From Protoeuglena noctilucae (taxonomy: Eukaryota > Chlorophyta > Pedinophyceae > Marsupiomonadales > Marsupiomonadaceae), in the NCBI GenBank assembly GCA_958009085.1, contig OY253685.1, positions 1 to 64,000 of the forward strand: a stretch of DNA of 64,000 bases, in the 5' to 3' direction. The notes under the pieces are model-generated. The model saw only the letters and a list, made by a program, of their open reading frames with translations, had not been told where the DNA came from and ran no database searches. Shown here one piece after another: positions 42,501 through 53,100 of the stretch. The position numbers were made by a program, and so were the translations under genes. The stretch's first letter is position 1. Every line of letters begins with the position of its first letter.

Positions 42501-45500
42501 GAGGGGTGCGCGGATGGGTGAGGACGTGACGCAACACGCTTGGCTTGGCATGGACATGGAAGAGCACGATAGAAAAGGTGAGTGCAATTAGCATTTGCAC
42601 CCATTCCCCCACCCTACAACTCCTCTCACCTGCAGCACGGCCCTTCCCCCCGCTGCCCCACACACCGCCACCAGTCCCCCATTCACAGCGACACCCTTCA
42701 CGGACTCTGCAGCAAGCAGGGTGGGTGAAACGCCGCACGCGCTCCCCGATTCCCGCACCACGACGCCCGCCGCACCTCGCCCCTCATTGCTTACTACCAC
42801 CATGACTGCCACGCCCGCCCCTGCTATCGCCCCCGCCACCACTACCCCCGCCTCCCCCACCGCCATCGCCACGCCAGTCACGCTCTGTATTCTCCCTTCA
42901 TCAACAACACCCCGCAGCAGCGCTGGGCGACCCGCCGGCGACGCAACCAGCACCTCCACCACCCCCTCACAATGCACATCATCATCACTGCCCCTGTCGC
43001 ATGCGCCGTCTGTGTCTCTTGCCCGCCACGCCACGTCCATCACCGCCCAAGCAGCGTTGTTCACTTCGTTCATAAAGACGTCGCTGGGCCGTGGCAGGGG
43101 AGCGGCGTGGGTGGGCGAGAGGGTGTGGGAGAGCAATGTGAGGGTGGGCGTGGGGTGGCCGGTGATGGCGGCGATGGCGGCGGGTCCTGCCCATGTGAGA
43201 GCCAGGCAGGGGGCGAGGGAGGGGAGATGAGACTCGGCGAGTGCGGACCTGTGAGGGAGGGTGGGGATGGGTGGGGGGAAGATGAGGGGTGGTGGGATGA
43301 GGGCAGACACAGCCATGGCGTTAACAACACTCGACCACATCGATTATTACATTTCCATGATGTCATGGATACTCGACCACAACACCAGAGCACCCAGTCA
43401 GCAGTTACCATCGCATGCGTGTTCATACTACCAAACCCCCATTCCATCTCTCACATGCTCCCGACGTCCCACACGATGGCGTGCCCCCCCTCATCCACCG
43501 ATGCGCATGGCCGCGTGACATCTGAGGGCGATGAGGGTGCCAGTGCGAGGCATGCGACAGGGGCGGCGTGGGCGGTGAGGGAGGCGGAGGGGCAGGGGAC
43601 GGGGAGGGGGGAGGGGTCGGGGGTGGTGGGCGTGTCGGGCTGCGGGTGGGGGACGGTTGGGGCGAGGTGAGGGGGGGAGGTGAGGCATGCGTGGAGATGA
43701 GTCATGCAGGCGTAATGAGGTGATGATGCATATGGATTGTAGCAACGGTGCGCTTGTCGCTAACAACCATCGTAAGCAATGTCTCTCTGGTTTGGTTTGT
43801 CAACAACAACAACCCCCTCTCCCATCTCTCGCCTCTTGTTGCGGCCGCATGCGATCAGCCACGGTGTCGATGGCATAGGCACCCAGTGCGGCTGACCCGG
43901 ATGCTCCCCCCGCTGCCACTACCACGCCCTCAATCACGGGGTGGGGGGCCGCCAGCTGCGGGGGGGGGGGGAGGGGAGTGAAGAGAGGGGTGGGAGAGGG
44001 AGATGGGCAAGTGACAGTGGCATTCCTATCTGTAACAGCGGCTGTCTCTAACAACGACGGCATTGTCTCTCGTTGTTAACAATGGCAACGACGGCTCGGC
44101 ATCACATGCAGCATCCGCCATACTCAATCACCCCTCCCCTCGCCTGGTACATAACGTGCAGCATGGGCCTCGCCCTTGCCATGGCTCCTCCCCCCCCCAG
44201 GGCATAGCAGCCCCAGAAAGCGACGCGGGGGCGGGGGGCGCGGTGGGACGAGCGGGCGTGGGAGGGGGGCATGGCGATATGGGAGAGGCCCTGTACTGCC
44301 CAGAGCAGAATGCGGGACAACTCGCTATCGCCATCGGGACTGGGGTGTGACGGGGGTGCGGGTGAGGGGGCGTCCGGCAGTGCTGGTGTGGTGCGTTGCG
44401 GGGGCGCGGGGAGCGTGAGGGCAATCCACCACACGTCCTGCACTCCCGGTAAGCGACCGGCCTCGACTGGCTGCACCCAGGACAGGTGGCACTGGGGGAG
44501 GGGTGGAGTGGGGTGGGGTGGGTGAGGGGAGTGGAGTGACGTAGCGCGCACATAGGGCATAGCCTGTATGCAACATTTGGTGCCAACTGCTATAAATATC
44601 GAGTGATTAGATTGTAATCTTCATGCCTCCCCTCACCTGTGCGGGCGTGATGCCCGGCGGCACCTGCTCAGCGGGGTTGAGGACCAACGCGGTGACCCAC
44701 TCGGGGGCAGGGGTGGCAGGAGATGCCTGGGGAGTGAGAGCGAGGGTGTTGATGTGTATCACTGGTTAGTAAGCATCACTGGCAAACACTGATGCGCGCA
44801 ACGAACGAGGCAGTGGCGAGCCAGGTCACGCCGCCGTGGACATCACGCAACTATCACGCTCCATCCCTGCACCGCCCCTCACCTCCCCCGCCGCCGCCCC
44901 CGAGTCCCCCCCCTCCGCCTCCTCTCCCGTATAAGCCATCGCCACCTTCACCCACACCCGCACCTCCCCATTCGCCGCCAGAGTCGCCAGCGCCCCCGTC
45001 CCACGCCTCCCCGCCACCCCCAGCCCCAGCCCCGCCAGCCCCGCTCCCGCCCCGTGCCGCGGCAGGTCGATGGAGAGTCGCGGAGTGGCACCCCCGCCGT
45101 CTGCATCCCCTTCCCCATCTGCCGTTATGGCCAAAGCGTCCCCACCAACGCTCACGCTCATGCGGGGTGGCTGTGAGGGGTCGTCGATGGGAGCGGGGGT
45201 CCACGCTGCCTCGAGGACCGGGGCGGGGTGGCGAAGAGTGGACATGGCGGGGGGGTGGGGGGAGCGGGGGGGGGCGGGGGTGATGACGGGGAACTCACGG
45301 CTGCAAGGGGAGGGTGAGGAAGGAAGCATGACATGTGAGACACAGCACAGCACAGCACAGCACAGCACAGCACAGCACAGCACAGCATAGCACAGCAGGG
45401 CACAGCACAGCACACGCACACCGCTCTCGTCACCTCAGCCCCCGTATGCCGGCCAGTGCGGGCTCGTGCGGTGTGGTCCCTGCCGCCAGCATGTTGAGGG

Positions 45501-46215
45501 CGGCGGGCGACGCGAGGCTGAACCGCCACAGAGGCGCCCACGGCGACGGGGCAAGCATGGAGAGCAGCCCAGTGACATCGGCCACCAACAGACCCGCACC
45601 GTCGCCCGCCCACGCCATGGCGCAGACGTCCGCGGGGGATGACAGGGCCAGCTCCCCCACCGCGCGGCCCTCCCCGGCGTCGTCTGCGCCCGTCAGCAGC
45701 GGCGCGGCGTCCGCCACCAGCACGTGGCTCTCGGAGTCGTGTGTGACCACTGCGGCCAGCTGGGCCTGGGGGGACGCCGCCAGGAGCGTCACGGGCGCCT
45801 CGCGCATGCTCATGCGCACCGTCGCGCGCAGCGTGCCCTCCGGCTGCGGGTGGACCAGGCCCAGGCGGCCCTGCGAGGGAGAAGGGTCCATGGTGGAAGC
45901 GAGCGCGCGCGCGGGCTGGCGATACGGCAGCGGAGTGGGTCCAGACGAGAGAATTTGCGAATCGGAAACATCAGGACCCGACCAAACGCTCGTATCTATC
46001 GCCCGGGCGCGGAACGCCCATTGCGCAGGGACCGCGCACTGCGACGGGCCGCGACGCGCGCCGGAGGGCCGCACTCTTGCCGCTCTCACCTGGTGCGATA
46101 TCTCCATAAACACCTCGCTCGAATGCGTCCCCCATGCCACCGCCATCTGCTCCGGCGCGAAGGGGCTCAGGACGAGCACGGGGTCGCTCGTCCGCGTGGG
46201 CGGGGACCGCAGCAT
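36599..46215 (-). CDS. DMXL/Rav1 (rabconnectin-3), RAVE V-ATPase assembly factor
   Basis: Seventeen exons: 46215-46090, 45870-45434, 45300-44883, 44726-44637, 44491-44144, 43955-43833, 43639-43455, 43248-42630, 42437-42162, 41963-41859, 41747-40857, 40651-39315, 39221-38991, 38768-38562, 38310-37779, 37625-36823, 36665-36599; about 2,264 residues. Start chosen at GCCACCATG. Rav1/DMXL brings V1 back onto V0. Seen: N-terminal WD40-like beta segments (to about 1000); the Rav1 C domain at about 1330-1480 with WMRDVAALAAWAERAARSHF, DPSRSALLLVALRRPRVLAG and AEFFARDFSDPNARLAAEKN; then basic and His-rich low complexity; then a C-terminal propeller of DMXL type ending MLSAGEDGTAKLWLMQ. This second propeller favours DMXL over the shorter yeast form. 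Four introns begin with GC (36822-36666, 38561-38311, 43832-43640, 44143-43956); introns are AT-richer than exons and hold several satellites. Confidence 0.92.
38292..38435. repeat. 79-base tandem duplication over an exon edge in the DMXL gene
   Basis: A 22-base block including GTGGGAGGAGAGGAGCCTG occurs at 38292 and again at 38371, exactly 79 bases apart, and similarity continues through a GTGAGTAGATG stretch. The first copy contains the exon edge at 38310 with its 3' splice site; the second lies in the upstream intron and keeps an intact-looking 3' splice site at 38389. Confidence 0.85.
38802..38942. repeat. 30-base minisatellite in a DMXL intron
   Basis: About 4.7 copies of a 30-base unit (GGTAGCAGTGCGGGTGTG core), with a higher-order 60-base period: 38821-38880 and 38881-38940 are identical. 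It lies in the intron 38769-38990 of the DMXL/Rav1 gene. Confidence 0.95.
41302..41334. repeat. GAGAGG hexanucleotide repeat within a DMXL exon
   Basis: A short hexanucleotide run inside exon 41747-40857, encoding an alternating Pro-Ser stretch on the minus strand. It is in frame and in a poorly conserved linker, so length changes would be tolerated. Confidence 0.85.
43960..43971. repeat. 12-base G run next to a DMXL 3' splice site
   Basis: Twelve G on the + strand, that is a C tract on the coding strand just upstream of the CAG of the exon starting at 43955. It is a third case, in this window, of a pure C run serving as polypyrimidine tract. Confidence 0.85.
45341..45411. repeat. CACAG pentanucleotide microsatellite in a DMXL intron
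   Basis: About 14 near-perfect copies of CACAG with two small interruptions, in the intron 45301-45433 of the DMXL/Rav1 gene. A shorter stretch of the same unit lies near 40790-40806 in another intron of the same gene. Confidence 0.95.
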
Positions 46216-46523
46216 GGTGGCTCCCGATCGAACCACCCAGGTTTCCCCTCTCCTTGTTCCAACGACGCCTCCAACACCTCGGCCCGGGCCCCCTCTTCAC
46301 CCTGTGCAAGCGGACATGCTCGTTCCTGCCCTCCGCAGCAAACCGCGGGGTGTAATTCAGCGATCTCCGTGCCACAGAGCGGCGTTGCTCGTCTTCAATC
46401 CAAGCTGGACCGCAAACTCGCGAAGGAATGCTGCCGAAGGCTAGAAAATGGCGGTGGTCTTGTGCGGCACGAAGGGCAACCCCGAGAGTTGGGGAAAATG
46501 GGAGTGCCATATGCCACATGCCA
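46216..46523. other. Intergenic region upstream of DMXL/Rav1
   Basis: 308 bases between the MIF-family stop codon and the DMXL/Rav1 start codon, both genes on the minus strand. It should contain the DMXL promoter and the MIF 3' end. No further gene was seen. Confidence 0.5.
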
Positions 46524-47086
46524 TCATGCAAACGTGGAGCCGTCGAACCCCCAGTCCGCAGCGGCGCAATCGTGGAAGCGGATGTACGTCCTGTCCCTCG
46601 GCACGCCCAGGTACTCCTCCAGGACCTCGCAGATGGCCGCACTGATCTTCTGCAGGCAAAGTGGCAATGGGCAATGCTCTCACGCACTCCAGAGCTCGGC
46701 CACGCGCAATGTGACTCCAACATGAGCTCTAACACCCACCTTGTTCTTGTCGCCACCGATGGCACCGATGGAGGACAGCGTGCAGAAAGCCGCAGGGTCC
46801 GTGGATCCCGCGAATGCCATCGGGATGCCTGCCTGGAGCGTCACCATCACGTACTGCTCCGGCTTCCCCACGGAGCTGGCCACCGCCTTGCTCGCCGCGA
46901 GCACAAACTCTTCGGTGCTGCCGGGGCCTGCTGCTGGGGGCGCAGCTACCGAGACACGCCTGCCCACCGCCATCGCGGGCACTGCGGGCGATGCCACGCG
47001 GGAGTCGGGAGGGAGACAGCACACATGAGGAGGAAAGAAGCCATTATTGGGATCTCACCATTCGTGCAAACCGTGAGCGTCGGCAT
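46524..47086 (-). CDS. MIF/D-dopachrome tautomerase family protein
   Basis: Three exons: 47086-47059, 46981-46740, 46649-46524; 131 residues. MIF-family proteins are trimeric tautomerases that use the amino-terminal proline exposed after removal of Met. Seen: start MPTLTVCTNVPAMAV, SKAVASSVGKPEQYVMV with the conserved lysine, IPMAFAGSTDPAAFCTL, SSIGAIGGDKNKKIS, and the C-terminal GFDGSTFA. Pro1 is present, so tautomerase activity is plausible. The redox CxxC of animal MIF is incomplete (only the second Cys), as in plant MIF-like proteins. About 15 extra residues rich in Ala and Pro follow the first strand, making it longer than the usual 115. It is divergent from Tic40 with 227 bases between starts. 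Confidence 0.93.
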
Positions 47087-47313
47087 GACCCACAGCTCCC
47101 TATCGGGGGGCGATTCAGCCGCGGCAGGTCCTGACACCCGCTCGCCTCCTCTCTCTGGCCAATGAACAATCGGGGGGCGGGACAAAGGAGCCCCCAGCTG
47201 CGCGGGTGCCCAGTCAGACCGGCTTGCCAGAGCCGAGGTGGTGCTCCAAGCGCGTCTGCCGGCCAGGGCGCCGTCGAGTTCCGACGGAGTGATCTTTGCA
47301 ACTCCCGACGCTC
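47087..47313. promoter_or_regulatory. Divergent promoter region between MIF-like gene and Tic40
   Basis: 227 bases separate the start codons of the MIF-like gene (minus) and Tic40 (plus), so a shared or overlapping promoter is likely. No specific motif is assigned; the call is by position. Confidence 0.5.
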
Positions 47314-49814
47314 ATGTCCGTGGCATCCGCACGCCTCCTGCCCCGCGGGGCTCCGGCGGGGCCTGCTGGCCCGGCCCTGCCCCGGAGGCCGGCCCGGCAG
47401 GCTTGCTCGACGCTGAGGAGCTCTCGTTGCGCGGCAGTGTCGGGCGGTGATGCCTCCTCGCCCGCTCCCAGCGGCGACGCGGGCGCTCGATCGGGTGTGC
47501 CGCCCGCGCAGAATTTCCAGGCCTGGGAGGCGATGGATCCGCGGGCCCAGGTGCGCCATCGCGGCTTCGACTGTACTAGCGCCTCGCGTCCTGCCGGTGG
47601 CCCGGGGCCGGTGCCAGCGGCGTCCGGGATTGGCGGACGGCGACGTGCCGCGCATCTTGCGACGGCCGCCTCGCGGCCGCGGGCTCGCCCCTCGGATCCC
47701 ACTCTCTCTCCGGCGCCTGACCGGAGCCACCCTGGCATCCCCCCCGCAACGCGTGGCGGCCCCCCGGCCGGCTCTCTCGCCCGTCGCGCACGCGCACGTG
47801 TCAGCGCGCGTCCACCCGGCCGCGCGCGCCCCCGTTTCCCTCTCCCCGCCGCTTTTGCTGCACTAGCGGCTTCCTTCGCCGTCACCCACGCCCTCCCCTC
47901 CCTCGCGCGCAGATGCCAGGCCCCCCCCCGGGCTATGAGCACGGCCAGGCCATCCCCCCCCCCCCCATGTACTACTATGGGTACTACCCTCAGCAGCAGG
48001 CGCCGCCGGCCGCCAAGTCGTCCCCGGGCGTGCCGGGTGTGGTGTGGGTGGGCGTGGGCGCCGTGCTGGGCGTGGTGGGCCTGAAGGTTTTCGACTTTGT
48101 CAAGGACGGCCCGGCTGGCATGCAGCAGAAGCTGATGGCGGCCGCGATGGAGAAGGCGATGGGGGCGCAGGGGGCGGGGTCGCCCTTCGGCGCGGGGTTC
48201 CCTGCCCCCGGGATGGGCATGGGGGCGCGGCCGGGTCCGGTTGTCGACACGACCGCGACGACCGCCTCCGCCAGCAGCAGCCGGGACGCGCGGCCGGCCC
48301 CGGCGGTCTCTCAGTGGGAGAAGAAGGCGAAGAACAGGGCGCCGTCCGGGTCCTCTGCGGGGCGCACCGGGTCTGAAGCGGCCAAGGCGGTGGGGTCCCA
48401 GGGGGCGAAGGAGGCGGACGCTTCGGGGGCTGCCAAGAAGAAGCGGTCTGCGTTCCGGGACCTGTCATCGGATGCGGCGACGGACGCCACGGTGGTCGAG
48501 GCGACCAGGTGGGGGTGCTGGGGGGGTGGGGGGTGATGGCGGGCGTGCGTGACTGTCGGTACCAGGTTTGTTACTATGCTCGGTGCCATGCTATCAGCAC
48601 ATCCCGGTCCCTTCTATTTCCCCGCGCGGCCCCGCGTGCCCCGTGGGGTATGCTGGGGACCCACAGCGACGGGGTGGACCCCCGAAGCGGCCCTGCATTT
48701 GCGATGCGGGGCCGACGATGCGGTCCACCCACAGCGCACGCCTGTATGTGTGCTGTTGCGTATCTGTTGTCGCAGATGATTGCAACACATTATCTCGGGT
48801 CACCCACAGCGCATACATCTCTCTGTACACTTGCATGCGACTGCCACTCTCTCAACGCATCACCAACGATCATGACCAACCCTGCACATCCCCATCTCTC
48901 CCTCTCTCCCCCCAGCACCCCCTCCGATTCCTCCTCCACCGACACGCGCGCCATGGTGGCGGAGATGATGGACCGCGTGCTCACGGACCCCGAGGCGCAG
49001 AAGATGCTCTACCCCCACCTGCCCGAGCACATGCGCAGCCCGGAGACGTTCAAGTGGATGCTGGAGAACCCGGAGATGAAGGCACAGATCCAGCAGATGC
49101 TCGAGCAGCAGATGGGCCAGGCGGACCCGGCCGTGGTGAGAGAGAGAGTGGGGGGTGGAGTGAGTGGTAGTTTTGGTGGGTTGAGCGAGTGTGTTGAGGG
49201 TGGGGTGGGGTGGAGCGACTGCAGCAGTGCCGATCGCCTTCCCTGCTGTAACTCATACTTGCTTCGCTCACACTTGCTGTGCTTACACTCACCCACACCC
49301 ACACCCCCACTTACCAACTCACCCCTCCCCCCCCCCCCCCCCCCCCCCAACCCCAGGCGGAGGCAGTGGGCGGCTTCGACCTGAGCAGCCCCGAGGTGCA
49401 GGCCCAGTTCGAGGCGTTAGGGATGAAGCCGGAGGAGCTGATGCAGAAGATGTGGAGCGACCCGGAGCTGATGCAGGGGCTGATGAACCCGAAGGTGCAG
49501 GCGGCGATCGCGGACATCCAGCGCAACCCCGCCAACATGCTCAAGCACATGTCGGACCCGGAGGTCAGCCGCATTATGCTCAAGATGCAGCAGATGTTTG
49601 CGCCACAGGTGAGGGGGAGGGGGGGGGGGTGGGCGCATGAGCACTGGGAATGGTGATGGTACCTGTGTTTGACCTCTGCGCATGACCGTTTCCATGCCGT
49701 GTCTGTGACGGTGCGGTGTTAGTGTGATTGTGATTGTTGATAACTTGTCGTCCCCACCCGTCACGCGCATCGCAGGCCATGCAGAAGCAGGCAGCCAAAA
49801 ACGGGGCCAAGTGA
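47314..49814 (+). CDS. TIC40: Tic40, chloroplast inner-envelope translocon co-chaperone
   Basis: Five exons: 47314-47550, 47913-48508, 48916-49135, 49357-49608, 49776-49814; 447 residues, the same length as the Arabidopsis protein. Tic40 sits in the chloroplast inner envelope and couples the Tic110 channel to the stromal Hsp93 motor. The first exon encodes an Arg/Ser/Ala-rich transit-peptide-like segment of 79 residues (MSVASARLLPRGAP start). Exon 2 has a Pro/Tyr/Gln-rich stretch then a single membrane span (VWVGVGAVLGVVGLKVFDFV, about 121-142). The C-terminus has two STI1/Hop-type segments: MLENPEMKAQIQQMLEQQM and MWSDPELMQGLMNPKVQAA, with NPANMLKHMSDPEV. All exon junctions keep frame. The upstream exon is supported by the CGCGCAG 3' splice site directly before the ATG at 47913. 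The intron before exon 4 ends with a 22-base C run. Confidence 0.93.
49327..49348. repeat. 22-base C homopolymer before a Tic40 3' splice site
   Basis: An uninterrupted run of 22 C in the intron 49136-49356, eight bases upstream of its 3' splice site (AACCCCAG). It replaces the mixed polypyrimidine tract, as the G run at 7263-7286 does in the V-ATPase gene. Confidence 0.92.
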
Positions 49815-50182
49815 GCACGGGAGGGTTTGAAACATGGGCAATCGGCATGAGAGTGGCAGGCGTGGTGGTGACATGCATGGGCCCATGCGCGCCGATGTGG
49901 CCAGGCGTGTGCGGGGGCGGCGGCTGGTTGCAAGGCGCTGCCTGGGTCGCGCGTTTGCGGAGCGGCGTTTGAATCACGCTCTGGGGTCAGTCTATACGCA
50001 TGTTTTTAGCTGATCAACAGTGGCTTAGCCACTGGGCTAACGGCGCGTTTCTGCTTACGCGATTGTCTCCCGTGACACCCTGTCCGAGTGTGGAATGCAC
50101 GGCTACTACGTTACTACGCTATCGCTGCTGCTCGTCATGCCAATCTCAGCGCCAACAAAGCATCGCCCTCTCTGCGCCCCAA
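49815..50182. other. Convergent intergenic region
   Basis: 368 bases between the Tic40 stop and the stop of the next minus-strand gene. It should contain both 3' untranslated regions. No gene, RNA or repeat seen. Confidence 0.5.
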
Positions 50183-53100
50183 TCACGCCAAGCCCCCTCC
50201 CAACCACAGGTTGCCCTGTGCGTCCATGCACACCATGCCAGGCCGCAATACCATCTTGCGCTCCCTCGTCGGTCGGTACGCAGCACCTGCATCACCCTCA
50301 CCCTCACCCCCAACACCTGCACCCGCACCCGACCCCTGTGCCCCAGCCCCGGTCCCCCGCACCGCCCCTTTCGCCACTGCCCCTTTTGCCGCCGCTGCCC
50401 CCGCTGATTTGCCCTTCCCCCCTTTGGCATTTGACTTCCCCTGCCCACCCCCACCCGCACTCGCACCCGCACCCGCAGCCCCCTTCCCTCCCTTCCCCAC
50501 CCCTCCCTTGGCCACCGCCCCTCCCCTCTCTCTCGCCTCCTTAGCCACCTCCTGTGCAGCCCCACGCGCCCGCGTCACCCGCACACTCTCCACCCCCACA
50601 TCCCCCTCCTCTGCCTTCTCACGATCCCTCTTAGCACCCCTCTTGCCACCCCCCCCCGCGCCACCCTCCGCCGCACCCCCACGCCCCCTCTCCCTTGCTC
50701 TCTCTTCCTTTGCTCTCGCTTCCCCCTCCTCCCCCACAAAGTAGCACTCGCACGCACCCCCCTCAAATGCATTCACCCCGTCTCCCTCCCCCATGCACAC
50801 CATGGGTGGCGCCATCAACACCGTCCACTCCACACCAGCTCTCTTCGACTTGCCCTTTGATGCTTGCTTGGCCGTCACCACTGCCATGTCTTCATTGGTA
50901 TCGTTGGTGAGACTGGGATCGGCGGTGATGGCCAGGGGGACCCGGAGGGGCGGCAGGCCTGGGGAGGGACAAGTGGGAGAGGTATGGATGCATGTGGCGT
51001 GGCGTGAGGGAGCGCGGGGCTGGGGCGGTGGGCCAAGGTGGGTACTGGCAACACTGTCACTGTCGCTCCACACACGAGCACGACGTCTGAGCTCTCACCG
51101 GGCGGTGCGCAGGGCTCTTCCCTCCCCAACTCTGTTGCACCCTCCGCCATCCCCCGCAGCAGCTGCAGCGCCCGACTGGCGCCTGCCCCAGCCTCCCCCG
51201 CCCGCCCCGCCACCGCCACCGCCAGTGACGCCACCCCCGCCAAATCCTCACGGCTCATCTGTAATGACGAGACATTATGTGTGACTCAGTTATTGGTATG
51301 TGTGTCTAGTGCCAGTCATGTCTGTGAAATCCTTCCACCAGCACAACTGAACCTCTTTTATCACCTCATGGTAACATGCAACCAACACCGCGCCAACTAT
51401 CAGGTACCAGGTACCATGTACCAACTCATCGCTAACCTCCATGCATCCGCGCCCTCACCAGGGTCGGCACCAGCGCCTGGCACGCCGCGACCACCTGCCA
51501 CGCATTCCACACCCACGCATCAATGGCAGGGAGGTCGCTCTGAGACGACACATCCCACACCTGCAGACACACGCACGGGGCATAGCGAGACTGGGTGTGG
51601 GTGTTCAGAGATACATGGGAAGCACGACTGACTTTGAGTCGCTGCTTGAAAGTCGCCAGCACCCTGCACCCACCCAGCCAGCACCCTGCACCACTCGCCC
51701 GCCACTCAACACCACTCCCCGTTCGCTCACCTGCCCGCTCACGTGCTCGGCCACCATCTCTGCGAAACCCCCCTCGCCATCTAGGCCCTGCAGAGGAAAG
51801 GGACCCACAAGTGACGTTCTGTGTCACAATCCGACTTTTGCACACACCACACCCAAAGCACCCCACATCACCCCCATCCTCACCATCCCCAGCCGCCCCC
51901 TCCCCGCCGCCCCCAGCAGCGCGGCGATGAGCCATGCCCTCTCCATCGCGAGCGTAGCTGCGCGCTTCTCCTCAACACCCACGGCCCGCTCCCCCATCGC
52001 TTGCATCCGTGCGTCGGTCAGTGCCGCCCATGATCGGTTGGCAGCGGAAGTCTCGGGGCGCACAACGACTGCGGCAGATGATGGGGAGATGGGGAGGTAG
52101 GTGATGAGAAGCAGATGGTGAGGGACATGATGAGTGGGGTGAGGGACGAGGGAGCGACGGGTGAGGGGGGGATGGCAGAGATGAGGGCAGGGAAGCACTG
52201 AAGTGCGATGGATCCCTCACAACCCTTCAGCCGCTCACCTGCCCTCTCCCGATGCCACCTGCAGCTGCCATTTAGTCCCCCCAGGACACTCCTGCGGAAC
52301 TCGAGCGGGGCGCGGCACAGCGAGGCAGCCACGTCGCACGCCACGCTCGCCACGACGTCGCTGGGGAGGGGCGCACAGAGTGACGAGAGGAGCAGGGAGG
52401 CGCGGAGAGCGCCCAGGTCGACTTGGCCGCCGCCGGGGGGTGGGGGAGGCGACTGCGGAGGGAGAGGGGCAGTGGGTGCATCGCCCGTGCGGTGGTGTAG
52501 TGTGCTGTGGTTTGACAGCGGTGCGCGGAACAGTCACTAATCTGCATCACCTGCCCAGGTAGTGACAATCACATCGCACCTGGCTCCACCCTGCCGCGCC
52601 GCGGCGCATGGCCACCCCCGCCGCCCCCCACACCGCCGCCGCCACCCTGGCCCGCGCCTCCCTTGTCCCCCGCGCAGCCGCCCGCACGCCCCCCTCCGCC
52701 TCTGCCGCAGCCGCACCGCCCCTCTTGCGCCCCTTCCCCTTCTGGCGCGACGGCGACGGCGTTGGCGGCTCTCCGTGACCCCCCTCCGCCCCCGGTTGCG
52801 GTCCAAACACCCTCGCTAGCGATACTGACCCGGTTGCATGCGCGCCGCCCCTCACGCCACCCATCGCGCCCATCGCCTCGGCGACGGGAGCGTACTCGGT
52901 GTCGTCTGCCAAAACGCACAGCAGGGACAGGCACGTGGCGGCACATGCCTCGGCCTCTAACGCGTCCCTGCAGGGAAAGACCCAAGGGACTATGGTGACT
53001 GCTGACTCATCGCAAGTCATGTCTGGCACATGCATGCCCATGCGTGTTATGTTCATCCATATCTAAGCCACCACTCACCATTCAGGAAGGGCATGGGCAT

